A model generated the notes under the pieces. That model saw nothing but the letters and a program-made list of their open reading frames with translations, ran no database searches and had not been told where the DNA came from. From Desulfogranum japonicum DSM 18378 (lineage in GTDB: Bacteria; Desulfobacterota; Desulfobulbia; Desulfobulbales; Desulfobulbaceae): a DNA stretch of 64,000 nucleotides. The stretch spans positions 38,041 to 102,040 of the forward strand of contig NZ_KE386997.1 of assembly GCF_000429945.1 (NCBI RefSeq), read 5' to 3'. The translations under genes were made by a program, and so were the position numbers. Below are positions 1-9,726 of the stretch, in pieces; within the stretch, counting starts at the first letter, position 1, and each line of letters opens with the position of its first letter.

Positions 1-1
1 G

Positions 2-802
2 GTCACCATACGCAGAGGGGAAACACTTTCCTTGCAGGTGAATATCACCCGCATGCTCGACAAGCAGGAGCAGCCAATTGGGTTCGTTATTGTTTTTGAC
101 AACCTTACAAAACTTGAAAAAGCACAACGTCTGGCTGCGTGGCAGGAAGTCGCCCGCAGAATCGCCCATGAAATAAAAAATCCTTTGACCCCCATCCAAC
201 TTTCAGCGCAGCGATTGCGGAAAAGATATCTCCATACTATTACCAAGGATCAGGATATTTTTGACCAGTGTGTCAACACCATCGTTAATCAAGTTGACGA
301 AATCAAAAGGCTGGTCAGCGAATTTTCTGACTTTGCCCGTATGCCGAAATTAAACAAGCAGGTTGGCCAGATAACAACCATTGTCGAGGAAGCATTTTTT
401 CTATATCGAGAAGCCCACAAAAATATCCGCTTCACCCTTGAAATTCAAGGCACCTTCCCTGAATTTACTTTTGATGCTATTCAGATAAAACGTGTTGTTA
501 TCAACCTGCTTGACAACGCTATCAATGTTATGGATAAAGAAGGGGCAATTCAAGTTCGTCTCCGTTTTGGTAGCCCTGAAAAGACTACCATGCGTATCGA
601 AGTGGCGGACAATGGGCCTGGAATTTCCGAAGAAATCAAGTTACGCTTGTTTGAACCATATTTCTCAACAAGAAAGTCAGGGACAGGACTCGGCCTGGCC
701 ATAGCGCATACCATAGTTGCTGAACATAACGGTTCGATTTCGGTTTTCGATAATCAACCGACAGGAACGGTATTTAGTGTTGAGCTGCCCTTGGACAGTT
801 GA
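2..802 (+). CDS. NtrY-like sensor histidine kinase, 3' part (5' end outside window)
   Basis: The reading frame is open from the first bases of the window, so the start and the sensor/membrane part lie upstream. What is visible is the end of a PAS-like region followed by a HisKA domain with an NtrY-type H-box (RRIAHEIKNPLTPIQLSAQR) and a HATPase domain: N-box NLLDNAINVM, G1 box DNGPGISEE, and GTGLGLAIAHTIV. The protein should autophosphorylate on the His of AHEIKNP and pass the phosphate to the response regulator that starts 80 bp downstream. Gene order and H-box type match NtrY-NtrX pairs (nitrogen/redox sensing), but the signal cannot be read from this fragment. Confidence 0.9.
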   Translation, partial: VTIRRGETLSLQVNITRMLDKQEQPIGFVIVFDNLTKLEKAQRLAAWQEVARRIAHEIKNPLTPIQLSAQRLRKRYLHTITKDQDIFDQCVNTIVNQVDEIKRLVSEFSDFARMPKLNKQVGQITTIVEEAFFLYREAHKNIRFTLEIQGTFPEFTFDAIQIKRVVINLLDNAINVMDKEGAIQVRLRFGSPEKTTMRIEVADNGPGISEEIKLRLFEPYFSTRKSGTGLGLAIAHTIVAEHNGSISVFDNQPTGTVFSVELPLDS

Positions 803-882
803 TATTGTACACAGCGATTAGACAGCACGGTTGTAACGCGGCACGCTGTATGGGCTTCCCCATCTATACCTCATAATTACCA

Positions 883-2259
883 ATGGCAAAAACGATACTC
901 ATCATTGACGACGAAACACCAATACGAGAATCCCTTTCAGGAATACTTGCAGATGAAGGATTCACCCCCCTTTCGGCTGGATCAGCAGAGGAGGGTCTTT
1001 CAATCATTGAGGAAGAAGAAATCAGCCTGATTCTGCTTGATATCTGGATGCCGGGAATGGATGGACTCGAAGCACTGAGTAAAATCAGGGAACAGTATGA
1101 AATACCAGTGGTTATGATTTCAGGTCACGGTACCATCGATACGGCGGTACAGGCGACAAAAATGGGGGCTTTCGATTTTATTGAAAAACCGCTCTCATAT
1201 GACAAAATCATACATGCCATAACAAAAGGATTGCATGTTGCCCGACTAGAACGAGAAAACAGGCTGCTGCGGGAGAGCAATCCGCAAAAAAAGAATATCA
1301 CGGGGAAAAGCAAACTCGTGACCATGCTCAGAGATCAAATCGAGAGGGTGGCTCCCACCGATGCCTGGGTACTTATCAGGGGAGGCCATGGTACAGGCAA
1401 AGAACTTGTTGCCCAGACCATTCACAGATTGTCAGTCCGTGGAAAGCAACCAATGATTGAAGTGAACTGTGCCGCAATCCCTGAAGAACTCATAGAGTCA
1501 GAACTTTTTGGCCATGAGAAGGGCTCCTTTACCGGTGCGACAGAAGCCAAAAAAGGGAAATTCGATCAGGCCAACGGGTCCACACTTTTCCTTGACGAAA
1601 TTGGAGACATGAGCCTTAAAAGTCAGGCCAAAGTGCTGCGAATTCTTCAGGAGCAGAAATTTGAAAGGGTCGGCGGCTCAAAAACCATAACCGTTGATGT
1701 CCGGGTACTTGCCGCAACCAATAAAAATCTTGAAGAAGAAATTGAAAAGGGAAATTTCAGGGCAGACCTGTTCTATCGACTCAATGTCGTACCCATCAAC
1801 GTTCCTGATCTTGCCGAACGGGCAGAGGATATTCCATTGCTTGTAGATGATTTCCTCAATGATCACCTGCAAAAGGGTATGGGGCAAAAAACTGTATCCC
1901 CTCAAGCTATGGATCTACTTATGCAGCATTCCTGGCCAGGTAATGTTCGTGAACTGCGTAACATGGTCGAGCGACTGGTGATCATGAGTCCAAACAAAAT
2001 TATCGCTCCTGAAGATGTTGCCCTTTTTCTCGGTGTTTCTCCTCCACAGGAACATAAAATCAGCTTACCTTCTTCCCATTTACACGCACTTAATTATAAA
2101 GATGCCAGAAGGGAATTTGAAATTGAATACCTCAAAACAAAGTTAGAAGAAAACGATGGCAATATATCCAAAACAGCCGAACAGGTAGGTTTGGAGCGTA
2201 GTCATCTGCACAAAAAACTCAAAACACTGGGGATAGAAACTGCAAAAAACAATCATTAA
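883..2259 (+). CDS. sigma54-dependent response regulator, NtrX-like
   Basis: 458 aa in the usual NtrC-family order. The N-terminal receiver has acidic pocket IIDDE and phospho-acceptor Asp in [13 protein letters not shown]. The AAA+ domain (about 140-370) has the sigma54-contact loop GSFTGA and the Walker B/switch region [11 protein letters not shown] Fis-type helix-turn-helix closes the protein ([22 protein letters not shown]). The P-loop reads GGHGTGKE rather than the common GESGTGKE, keeping the GTGKE core. It lies just downstream of the NtrY-like kinase, its likely cognate partner. It should activate sigma54 promoters; a sigma54-type motif is visible elsewhere in this window, upstream of the minor pilin genes, but nothing links the two directly. 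Confidence 0.92.
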   Translation: MAKTILIIDDETPIRESLSGILADEGFTPLSAGSAEEGLSIIEEEEISLILLDIWMPGMDGLEALSKIREQYEIPVVMISGHGTIDTAVQATKMGAFDFIEKPLSYDKIIHAITKGLHVARLERENRLLRESNPQKKNITGKSKLVTMLRDQIERVAPTDAWVLIRGGHGTGKELVAQTIHRLSVRGKQPMIEVNCAAIPEELIESELFGHEKGSFTGATEAKKGKFDQANGSTLFLDEIGDMSLKSQAKVLRILQEQKFERVGGSKTITVDVRVLAATNKNLEEEIEKGNFRADLFYRLNVVPINVPDLAERAEDIPLLVDDFLNDHLQKGMGQKTVSPQAMDLLMQHSWPGNVRELRNMVERLVIMSPNKIIAPEDVALFLGVSPPQEHKISLPSSHLHALNYKDARREFEIEYLKTKLEENDGNISKTAEQVGLERSHLHKKLKTLGIETAKNNH

Positions 2260-2300
2260 GCGTTTCCCTCTCCCTTATTTTACCTCTTACAGGAGCACCC

Positions 2301-3284
2301 ATGGTTTTTCCAGAATACCGTCCACGAAGAATGCGTCAAAACGAGACGCTGCGCGCCATGATCAGAGAGACCCGCCTGTCTGCTGATCAACTTATTCTCC
2401 CTCTGTTCGTTGCGCCAGGAAAAAAAGTACGCGAACAGATCCCCTCAATGCCTGGAGTTTACAGGCTTTCCGTAGACCTGTTGGCCGATGAAGCCAGGGA
2501 GTGTCTGCAACTCGGTGTTCGCTCTGTTATTCTATTCGGGCTTCCTGAAAAAAAAGACGGGGTCGGGTCCGGAGCCTATGCAAAAAATGGTATTGTACAG
2601 AAGGCTATCAGGGAACTCAAGAATACAGTTCCTGAGTTAAATATCGTAACAGATGTCTGTTTATGCGAATATACGGATCATGGCCACTGCGGCTGCCTGC
2701 ACAATAATAGCGTTGACAACGACGCTACTCTTGAACTACTCGCTAAAACTGCTCTTTCCCATGCCGAGGCCGGCGCAGACATGGTTGCCCCTTCTGACAT
2801 GATGGATGGTCGAGTCAGTGAGATACGGGCGGCTCTGGATGAAAATTCCTTTCATATGATTCCGATCATGTCGTATGCCGTCAAATATGCTTCTGCTTTC
2901 TACGGCCCTTTTCGTGATGCAGCAGAATGTTCACCTCAATTTGGTGATCGAAGAGGCTACCAGATGGATCCCGCAAACAGCAGGGAAGCTCTCCGAGAAG
3001 CGACCCTTGATGTTGAGGAAGGGGCTGATATCCTCATGGTGAAGCCGGCAGTAGCCTACCTCGACATTATCCGTCAGATCCGTGATGAATTTGACCTGCC
3101 AGTGGCTGCCTATCATGTAAGCGGCGAATACGCCATGATTAAGGCGGCTGGTGAAAAAGGATGGATTGACGAACAGGCAGTAATGGCAGAGACTCTGCTT
3201 TCTATCAGGCGCGCCGGTGCAGATATCATCCTCACCTACTTTGCAAAAGATATGGCAAAACTACTTCAGCAAGGTTGTATATAA
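2301..3284 (+). CDS. hemB: delta-aminolevulinic acid dehydratase (porphobilinogen synthase)
   Basis: 327 aa, full length for the family. It condenses two 5-aminolevulinate molecules to porphobilinogen, the second common step of tetrapyrrole synthesis; the host needs much heme, as shown by the cytochrome c and its maturation genes further on. Visible active-site elements are the cysteine-rich zinc site around residues 120-132 ([15 protein letters not shown]), the two catalytic lysines in [15 protein letters not shown] (about K195) and ILMVKPA (about K248). An AGGAGC ribosome site precedes the ATG. It follows the ntrYX-like pair by 41 bp, so it may be co-transcribed. A strong hairpin lies just after the stop. 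Confidence 0.97.
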   Translation: MVFPEYRPRRMRQNETLRAMIRETRLSADQLILPLFVAPGKKVREQIPSMPGVYRLSVDLLADEARECLQLGVRSVILFGLPEKKDGVGSGAYAKNGIVQKAIRELKNTVPELNIVTDVCLCEYTDHGHCGCLHNNSVDNDATLELLAKTALSHAEAGADMVAPSDMMDGRVSEIRAALDENSFHMIPIMSYAVKYASAFYGPFRDAAECSPQFGDRRGYQMDPANSREALREATLDVEEGADILMVKPAVAYLDIIRQIRDEFDLPVAAYHVSGEYAMIKAAGEKGWIDEQAVMAETLLSIRRAGADIILTYFAKDMAKLLQQGCI

Positions 3285-3303
3285 GATACAATCCAGAGCA
3301 TTG

Positions 3304-3346
3304 CCATCAGCTGTCTTGATTATTCCATACTCAAGGCAGCTGATGG
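3304..3346. terminator. strong inverted repeat between convergent hemB and 3404-3964
   Basis: A 16-bp stem (CCATCAGCTGTCTTGA against TCAAGGCAGCTGATGG, one G-T wobble) with an 11-nt loop sits between two convergent genes. There is no clear T tract, so it may be a bidirectional hairpin for mRNA 3' ends rather than a classical intrinsic terminator. Confidence 0.55.
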
Positions 3347-3403
3347 GATCGTCCTCCATAGCCATTGTTTACAGCGTGAATCATCTGGCTTTACAAATAT
3401 TTT

Positions 3404-3964
3404 TTATGAATGCTTTGCGATCAGATTTTTAAATTTTTCCACTTGATCAGCGGAAGGAATTTCAGCAGCTAATGCCTGAACATTGGCATCAAAATCTAAT
3501 GCAGGATCAAGACAATCTTCACAGATGATAGTCGCCATGGGGCCAATACAAGTTGCCAGGGCCTTCTCCAATATGGCTATTTGTTCATCCGTCAGCGGCT
3601 GCCCTGCCCCCTTGGCCCTTTCCTGATCTGGGTGTTGAGCATCTTTAACATCGGTCTCGGGTATGGATTTTCCCACCAACAGACGTAGAATATCACCCGT
3701 GGCAGGCAGTTTCATTGGTGTTACAGAAAGGGATCCTTCCTGGAATCTATACCGGCAGGAATCCATCACAGCAAGAAGATCAATGGCCTCTTCTCCCCTT
3801 TTATTGGAGTAATACACATAGACAATCGTCCCCTGATCCAGCATGATCTGCCCGGAACGATTATTTTCAGAGACAATGTAGGCAACCCCTGTTTGCCTTT
3901 CCCTGCACCTCTTGGCAAGATCTTCTGCTATTTCCCTTGTTGTATGAATATTATCCGCACTCAT
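3404..3964 (-). CDS. conserved hypothetical cytoplasmic protein paired with Cache-HAMP sensor
   Basis: 186 aa, no signal peptide or membrane segment. The N-terminal half (about 1-95) has the look of a small DUF4388-like fold: a turn SGQIMLDQGTIVYVYYSNKRGEEAIDLL followed by a short beta region, as seen in proteins tied to two-component and gliding/chemotaxis modules; this resemblance is by eye only. The C-terminal part (about 125-185) is acidic and helical with two cysteines (IICEDCLD). Its start codon overlaps the stop of the upstream Cache-HAMP gene (ATGA), so the two are translationally coupled and probably work together. No catalytic motif was recognised. Confidence 0.8.
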   Translation of the reverse strand: MSADNIHTTREIAEDLAKRCRERQTGVAYIVSENNRSGQIMLDQGTIVYVYYSNKRGEEAIDLLAVMDSCRYRFQEGSLSVTPMKLPATGDILRLLVGKSIPETDVKDAQHPDQERAKGAGQPLTDEQIAILEKALATCIGPMATIICEDCLDPALDFDANVQALAAEIPSADQVEKFKNLIAKHS

Positions 3965-5055
3965 TTTTTCTTCCGAAGCCTATCAAACGCCATCTGCAGA
4001 CTCACGCCCATACGCTCAATTGCCTGCGCCAAATCACCAATCTCATCACGGCGTTTCGTCTCATTAATTGTTGCATCCAATTTCCCCATGCTGATTTCAT
4101 CGGCAATTCTGGTTAAGTTCTGAATTGGACCACTTAACCTGCGGGCAAGAATCCAGGCTATCAATAATACCATAAGCATTGTAACTACCAACAGAACAAG
4201 TGACTGCCTTTGGGAAGCATCGGCTGCTGAAAAAGCTTCAGAATAATCCTGCTGAACGATGAGCGTCCAACCCAGATTTGTTTCATATTTATACGACACT
4301 ATCTTTGTGCCATTATAATCAAAAATAAACCCATCCTGTTGTATTTGCTTAGGAGCACGTAATACAGGATGTTCACTCATATCCTGCAATTTACCGGAAA
4401 CATCTCCCTTTCCTTGAGCTATCAGCCGATTATTTCCATCCACCAGGGTTACATATCCAGTATCACCTATTTTCACATTGGCGATGGTTTCAGAAAGATT
4501 ATCAAGGCTCATGGCCATGGCAATAGCCCCTCCCAGTTTACGACCATGGGTAATAGGCCGGGCAAGTACCAGAGCTGGTTTATCTGAAGTACGCCCCATG
4601 AGCACTTGCTGTCCCAAATCCTTGCCTATCAATACCTGTTTATAATAAGAACGATCGCTGTAATCTATGGCAGGTTTATCATCACTTCGGCCAAGACTTT
4701 TGCCGTTGGCATCTACGACAAAGCTAAGATATATGTAATCATACGTATCAGTAATGGATTTAAGAACCGGATTCTGACGACCTGCATCCATAGATTGAAT
4801 ATCTTCAAGGCGAGAGTTCTGGTCCATAATCTTAAGATTCATCTCAGCCCATTCATCTATTCTTCCTGTCAAGGCCAGGGTCTGCCTCTTCAATGACTGA
4901 TAAGTGCTTGCCTCCCAGTCTTGTTTGGCCTTGAACAAACTAATGTACCAGAGTCCTCCAAACGGTATCAATGCGACAATAACCATGGTAAAGAGGATTT
5001 TATGAAAGATCGTCAATCCCCGTTTTTTTGATGTGTTTTCTCCACTTCCAGACAT
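3961..5055 (-). CDS. Cache-HAMP membrane sensor without output domain
   Basis: 364 aa. One membrane segment near residues 18-38 (ILFTMVIVALIPFGGLWYI), then an extracytoplasmic double-Cache ligand domain (about 40-280; YDYIYLSFVVDANGKSLGRSD, DYSDRSYYKQVLIGK, IGDTGYVTLVDGNNRLIAQG), a second membrane segment (LVLLVVTMLMVLLIAWILA) and a HAMP domain (RLSGPIQNLTRIADEISMGKLD). The protein stops about 20 residues after HAMP: there is no histidine kinase, GGDEF or chemoreceptor signalling domain. The four-base overlap with the next gene suggests the signal goes to that small cytoplasmic protein. The ligand is probably a small organic molecule, as for most Cache domains (inference). Confidence 0.9.
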   Translation of the reverse strand: MSGSGENTSKKRGLTIFHKILFTMVIVALIPFGGLWYISLFKAKQDWEASTYQSLKRQTLALTGRIDEWAEMNLKIMDQNSRLEDIQSMDAGRQNPVLKSITDTYDYIYLSFVVDANGKSLGRSDDKPAIDYSDRSYYKQVLIGKDLGQQVLMGRTSDKPALVLARPITHGRKLGGAIAMAMSLDNLSETIANVKIGDTGYVTLVDGNNRLIAQGKGDVSGKLQDMSEHPVLRAPKQIQQDGFIFDYNGTKIVSYKYETNLGWTLIVQQDYSEAFSAADASQRQSLVLLVVTMLMVLLIAWILARRLSGPIQNLTRIADEISMGKLDATINETKRRDEIGDLAQAIERMGVSLQMAFDRLRKKK

Positions 5056-5449
5056 TTGCTTCTCCTTAATTTCATATAGCTGTTACAACATAAAGGTCAA
5101 AATGTTCTCTTTCGCTATTCCCCAGTTACAAGTCATCAAGCATATACAATGGGATTTCCATTGCAGATGTTCGGAATCAATGCGGCAAATACTATTGCAC
5201 TTACAAAAGCATACGGGAAATACGTAAGAAAAAAATCTGAATTATTCTTTCTGCTGAGAGTTACCGTGTAACCATTTGATGCACAAATTATGAAAAATGA
5301 TGAGTTCACCTATTAGCCAGTGCATACGATACATGGTACCACTATGCAGACATGTGAAAACTTTTCTAACCCGCATTACCAATGACTTCTCAAAATACAT
5401 TTAACCACTTGAAATCACGGAATTTCCCCAAAATTTAAAAGTATTTTTT
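5056..5449. other. non-coding gap, AT-rich, nothing recognised
   Basis: This should contain the promoter of the Cache-HAMP gene on the minus strand. I see no convincing ORF, repeat or RNA gene in it. Confidence 0.5.
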
Positions 5450-5782
5450 TCAGGGAAATTCAAAAAAGTTACCCTGCGGGACGAGTAGATTGTACAGCAA
5501 CAGTTTTCTTACCGGGCATTTACAGGTAGACGAGACTCCGCCAAGTCTGTTCCAAGGCATCTTCCATGCCTTGCAATCACCACAAAAATGCCATGAGGGA
5601 TCCGGGCTAACAGTGCGAATAACTGGTTGCCATTCTGCGAGCAGTGTTTCCGCCCATTGCCACATTGGTCCAGAAAACATACCCTCAAACCAGTTTACTA
5701 ATAAAAGTATAGCAAAAACAATCTGTACTACAAATTTTTTGCGCACTTTTATTATGGTTATTGGAAAAAAACACCTAACCAA
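5450..5782 (-). CDS. possible small membrane protein, unknown function
   Basis: 110 aa ORF opening with TTG; the true start may be an internal GTG (VRKKFVVQIV). It has one hydrophobic stretch (FVVQIVFAILLLVNWF) preceded by basic residues, then a tryptophan-rich part and two cysteine pairs (CGDC and CKC), which looks more protein-like than the overlapping plus-strand ORF. There is no good ribosome site and no recognised family. It stands alone in a gap of about 1 kb. I regard it as a possible gene only. Confidence 0.3.
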   Translation of the reverse strand: MVRCFFPITIIKVRKKFVVQIVFAILLLVNWFEGMFSGPMWQWAETLLAEWQPVIRTVSPDPSWHFCGDCKAWKMPWNRLGGVSSTCKCPVRKLLLYNLLVPQGNFFEFP

Positions 5783-6047
5783 TTGAATATGCTTGGCTTA
5801 TCGAAACAAACAGATTTGTCGACGCATTTACAGTAAGATACAAAAATGAAAGAAGTTTACATATGGATCTGTACGAATGATGCCCCATGATTTCTGCAAC
5901 AACTGACTAAAACATGCCAGTATCATACATGATAAACGATCTATCTGCCCTGGTGCTGGAGACTTAAAAAATATAAGAAAAATAAAGATATACCGTTTAG
6001 ACTATTTAGGATGGCCCAAGCAGGAGAATATACTAAATCTCAAAATA

Positions 6048-6440
6048 CTATTTATAGATTATCCGTCGAATTTTAGTGTACAGAAACGGATAGACAGATG
6101 CAGCGACAATACCACCGAATGCATCTGCAACCAAATCTGCGCCAGAGACCATTCGGCCAGGGACAAAAGCTTGATGTAATTCATCGCTGATACCATAAAG
6201 GAGACACAAGAGTATAACTGTACATTGGATCTTTCGAGGTTTATCAGACCAATGAATATCTGGAAAAGCAAACGCGTAAGACAATCCCAAAACCGTGTAT
6301 GCTATTGCGTGGAGCAGTTTGTCTACACCTGGAATGGACGGCAGGTGAATGGTATCACCGGTTTGATGAGAAAGAAAAAAAATCACCCCCATAATAATCA
6401 TCATAGGGGGCGTTTTGATAAGATCGAAACGAATGGACAA
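6048..6440 (-). CDS. VanZ-like family membrane protein
   Basis: 130 aa with four hydrophobic segments and the VanZ-family signature pieces HQTGDT, DKLLHAIAYTVLG, and the DELHQAFVPGRMVSGADLVADAFGG block. The family is named after VanZ (teicoplanin resistance), but short single-domain members are common in bacteria and mostly without known function; this should not be read as an antibiotic resistance gene. It follows the SEC-C protein gene by 21 bp on the same strand, so the two probably form a transcript. Confidence 0.85.
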   Translation of the reverse strand: MSIRFDLIKTPPMMIIMGVIFFLSHQTGDTIHLPSIPGVDKLLHAIAYTVLGLSYAFAFPDIHWSDKPRKIQCTVILLCLLYGISDELHQAFVPGRMVSGADLVADAFGGIVAASVYPFLYTKIRRIIYK

Positions 6441-6461
6441 GATACAAAACTCCTGTCAGAC

Positions 6462-6965
6462 TTATGGCTGACTGATGTGCACCTGCTCAAGCAGTTCAGG
6501 TGAAAAGCGTTTTTTCATACGTCGAATGGCAGCTGATATTCTTTGGGTCGGAACATTATCAAGCGGGTATCGGTTTTTATCCTCATAGGATGTAAGACAA
6601 AGCTGCTTATTCTCAATGGCAAAGGTATGACTCCAATTGACCTCAATGGTTTCCGGAGTTTCCTCAATAGGCACTTCAAGAAGTTCACCATCACGAGCAA
6701 GTTGAATGGCATCGGACTCACTCACTTCCAGCAACCATGCATCTCCATTGCCATTACTGAAAAATATAAAGACACCAAGCTCAAAAAAGTCCTCTTTATG
6801 AGAGACTGCGGCCCGTTGAATCTGTTCGATTGCATAGGTCAGGGTTACCTGGCCGTCCTGCTTTTCAGTTATTTGCTGTTCAACCTGTTTTACGGTGCGG
6901 CAACAATGTTTATATTTTTTTCCTGATCCACAAGGACAGGGTTGGTTCCTTCCTATTTTTCCCAT
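6462..6965 (-). CDS. SEC-C motif protein
   Basis: 167 aa. The N-terminus is a textbook SEC-C zinc motif ([19 protein letters not shown], about 5-23), the same metal-binding tail as found at the end of SecA, where it binds SecB and ribosomes. The remaining 130 residues (ending [18 protein letters not shown]) form an unassigned domain. Upstream of the VanZ-like gene in a likely two-gene unit. Function is unknown; a role in protein export or ribosome contact would be inference from SEC-C alone. Confidence 0.85.
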   Translation of the reverse strand: MGKIGRNQPCPCGSGKKYKHCCRTVKQVEQQITEKQDGQVTLTYAIEQIQRAAVSHKEDFFELGVFIFFSNGNGDAWLLEVSESDAIQLARDGELLEVPIEETPETIEVNWSHTFAIENKQLCLTSYEDKNRYPLDNVPTQRISAAIRRMKKRFSPELLEQVHISQP

Positions 6966-7095
6966 ATGTGAGACCTTCTATTATGCGAAAACAAATCAAT
7001 GTGTTTTTAGTAAGTTAACATAAACTCTGCGATTATTACCGGGAGAAGATAATATGTTCCCAGCAATGCTGCAATGACATTTCCATTCCTCTTCT

Positions 7096-7292
7096 CTGTC
7101 TGCTCATAAATGGCTTTTTCGAAGTCTCGTTCCTTTCTTACCTGCTCAATGTTGCTTTATGCTCAATATTTTTTTCTCAAGAAAACGTAGACTCCGAGAT
7201 CGACTCTATGGCTGCGGTAAAATTTATCGCATTCCACTAAGTTTGCGCGTACCTAAACCAGAGTAAAAAATCGTCATTTTTGGTGAGACGCT
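7096..7292. repeat. MITE-like element, family A copy 1 (degenerate)
   Basis: The left end GTCTGCTCATAAATGG and the reverse complement of the right end, GCGTCTCACCAAAAATG, are diverged copies of the family A ends seen intact at 37.0 and 39.2 kb. The interior carries the shared piece CGTAGACTCCGAGATC, also found in the 37.0 kb copy. About 197 bp, no coding capacity. It occupies much of the 483-bp gap between the SEC-C gene and the hybrid kinase gene. Confidence 0.55.
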
Positions 7293-7448
7293 ATCTCGTC
7301 TCTTATCGCGACATTTCATTCCCACCAAAAATACCGTTTCCCCATGATCAATTGCATAACACAATATTTTCAAAAGTTATGAAACATTTCACCAAGTCTA
7401 TATTTTTCACAGATACATATTACAGCACATGCGTGGCTCCCGACTCAG

Positions 7449-9440
7449 CTATTGCAATACAGAATGAACGGCATAAGCAAGATCTTCCATGAGCACAGGT
7501 TTGTTAAGGTAGGCGTCCACGCCGATAGCGACTGATTTACGGTGATCCAGCTGTTCACTAAACCCTGTACAAATAATGACGCGTACGCTTGGACTGATTT
7601 TCTTTATTTTGGAATACAATTGCAAACCCGTCATCTGAGGCATGGTAAGATCAGTGATGACCAGATCAATTTGACTGGACAAATTTCGAAATGCTTCCAA
7701 TGCCTCGACACTGGATACCCTTACTGTAACCTTATAACCTAACCGCGTTAGCATATCTCCGGTTACTTCAGCAATGGCAGTCTCATCATCAACCAGGAGA
7801 ATGTGTTCGCCATTCCCCATTGGGGTTTGCTTCTGCCTGGGCGATTGAACTTCATTCTGCTCACAGATATCCACTACCGGAAGATATACAGTAAACATTG
7901 TTCCTTTATCCACCGTACTCTGCACATGGATATCTCCCCCATAACTTCTTAATATACCATGAACAACTGCAAGCCCCAGGCCTGTTCCCTTATCCCTGGC
8001 TTTTGTAGAAAAATATGGATTAAATATTTTTCCCAGCGTCTCTTCATCCATACCATGCCCAGTATCACTAATCTGCAACTGCAGGTATCGCCCAGGAGAA
8101 AGAGTGTACTCACTGAGGTCCTGATATTTCAGTATTTTTTCGCGTAAAACAAAAGCAAGGGTTCCCCCTTTTTCTTCCATGGCATGAAAAGCATTGGTGA
8201 CTAAATTCATAACTACCTGGTGCAGCTGCGTTACATCGGCCATAACAGGAGAGAGATCATCCTGGATGTCTATTTCCAAAGCAATAGTAGTCGGTAGGGT
8301 TGGCCGCACCAATTGAATAATGTCCCGCAACACATTGGACAGATATACAGGTTTGATTTCCTGGTCGACCTCACGACTGAATGCCAGTATCTGTTTGATC
8401 AGATCCCTTGCCCTTTTTGACGCCTCCAGAATTGTCTGGCAATGTTCACGCATAACAGGATTGCCTTTTGACTCAATGAGCATCAGCTCAGCCCTTCCCA
8501 TTATCGGGCTGAGAATATTATTAAAATCATGGGCAATACCGCCAGCCAAACTTCCGATAGCTTCGAGTTTCTGGGTTTGCTGAAGCTGTTTTTCGTACTG
8601 TTCCTTCTCTTTCTTCAGCTTGGTCTGTTCAGTTATGTCGACCACTGAGACATACACTTTCTTCCAGGTATGCTCATATCCCTCGGCAACTACTGCACGT
8701 AACTCAATAGTTAGTTCACGCCCACCGAAGGTGCGGTTCATCACTGTAATTTCAAATTTCCCATGCTGTAAAAGCTCTACCAACTCTTCCTTGACTATCC
8801 ACTCAGACTCTTCAGGTAAAAAATGAGACAATCTTCGCAAGTCATCAACTGAATCGGTTTCATACAGATCCAAAGTTCGGGCATTGACTTCAACAATACG
8901 GATTTTTTCAGCACACAGACGAAGTAAATTAGGATGCGTTGTGAAATATCTGTGAAAATCAGTGACACCCTGACGAGCAAGTTGGTCTAAATATTGGCGA
9001 ACTTCTGAAAGATCTTCTTCCCAGAGAGAAATGGGAGACTGCTCGAAAAGATGACGATATCTGGCTTCGGCGATCAGGAGCTCTTCTGTGGTATTAAGAA
9101 TGACCAGCTTTTTTCTGTGATTCAAATACACAAGCAATAAAATGAGAAACAGGACTGTAATCAGCCCTGAAACAACAAAAAAATTTTCCTGGGAGAAAAT
9201 ATTTTCAAGATGTTGCCTGTGTACTGCCCCGGACACTGATATCCGGGCAGAGGAGGATTGCACCACTTCACTCCTTTGAACCTCTGCCACTGCCAGAGAG
9301 AAGCTCGGTAGACACATATATTGGCCCATATTGTTACAGGTTGCGTGACTTTGACCTTGAAAAGGGCCTAACACCACCATACAAACCAAAAAGAAAAGAT
9401 ATGAAATGTTTATTTTCCCTGAAAAAAGATGCACAATCAA
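7449..9440 (-). CDS. membrane hybrid histidine kinase with C-terminal receiver
   Basis: About 663 aa. N-terminal hydrophobic segment (signal or first membrane helix), short extracytoplasmic part, a second membrane helix near residues 88-105 (GLITVLFLILLLVYL), a PAS-like region (about 125-275), a HisKA domain (GSLAGGIAHDFNNILSPIMG), a HATPase (NLVTNAFHAM, SDTGHGMDEETLG, GTGLGLAVVHGIL) and a receiver domain with Asp in LVITDLTMPQMTG and Lys in DAYLNKPV. The extracytoplasmic loop is too short for a large ligand domain, so sensing is more likely via PAS. The start is uncertain (first codon would be TTG; GTG two codons later). No DNA-binding partner lies next to it. Confidence 0.88.
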   Translation of the reverse strand: MIVHLFSGKINISYLFFLVCMVVLGPFQGQSHATCNNMGQYMCLPSFSLAVAEVQRSEVVQSSSARISVSGAVHRQHLENIFSQENFFVVSGLITVLFLILLLVYLNHRKKLVILNTTEELLIAEARYRHLFEQSPISLWEEDLSEVRQYLDQLARQGVTDFHRYFTTHPNLLRLCAEKIRIVEVNARTLDLYETDSVDDLRRLSHFLPEESEWIVKEELVELLQHGKFEITVMNRTFGGRELTIELRAVVAEGYEHTWKKVYVSVVDITEQTKLKKEKEQYEKQLQQTQKLEAIGSLAGGIAHDFNNILSPIMGRAELMLIESKGNPVMREHCQTILEASKRARDLIKQILAFSREVDQEIKPVYLSNVLRDIIQLVRPTLPTTIALEIDIQDDLSPVMADVTQLHQVVMNLVTNAFHAMEEKGGTLAFVLREKILKYQDLSEYTLSPGRYLQLQISDTGHGMDEETLGKIFNPYFSTKARDKGTGLGLAVVHGILRSYGGDIHVQSTVDKGTMFTVYLPVVDICEQNEVQSPRQKQTPMGNGEHILLVDDETAIAEVTGDMLTRLGYKVTVRVSSVEALEAFRNLSSQIDLVITDLTMPQMTGLQLYSKIKKISPSVRVIICTGFSEQLDHRKSVAIGVDAYLNKPVLMEDLAYAVHSVLQ

Positions 9441-9515
9441 AAAATGACGTAAGAAATAAAAATTGGTGGGCTGCTTCCGGGCAGCGTATCTTCTTGAATT
9501 CGAGGCAATGCTCTA

Positions 9516-9547
9516 AAGAGTGTCGTAGCCATCGGGGCAACACACTC
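9516..9547. repeat. short inverted repeat upstream of hyuA-hyuB
   Basis: AGAGTG ... CACTCT arms with a loop of about 20 nt in the 286-bp divergent gap between the hybrid kinase and the hydantoinase gene. It could be a regulatory hairpin or chance. Confidence 0.25.
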
Positions 9548-9726
9548 TACCACATTCTATAGGGTGATTGGGGACGATGTCAAAAAAAAGCATGGGGCTC
9601 TTTAAAAAGTAAAGATAATCTTCTCGAATAAAACGCCACGATACGGTAACTTGCCTGTTATTATATTTCACACCGCAATTTACTCATAACTCTTTCATAT
9701 CAATATATTTTTTACCGGTTAACACC

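Noticed and set aside
3217..3432. Plus-strand ORF after hemB
   Set aside because: Overlaps the end of hemB and the hairpin; no coding character.
5490..5786. Plus-strand ORF of 98 codons opposite the 5450-5782 ORF
   Set aside because: Less protein-like composition, no hydrophobic or domain pattern; the minus-strand frame is the better of the two.
6048..6440. VanZ-like gene as antibiotic resistance
   Set aside because: Short VanZ-domain proteins are common without any resistance cluster, and no vanH/A/X genes are near.
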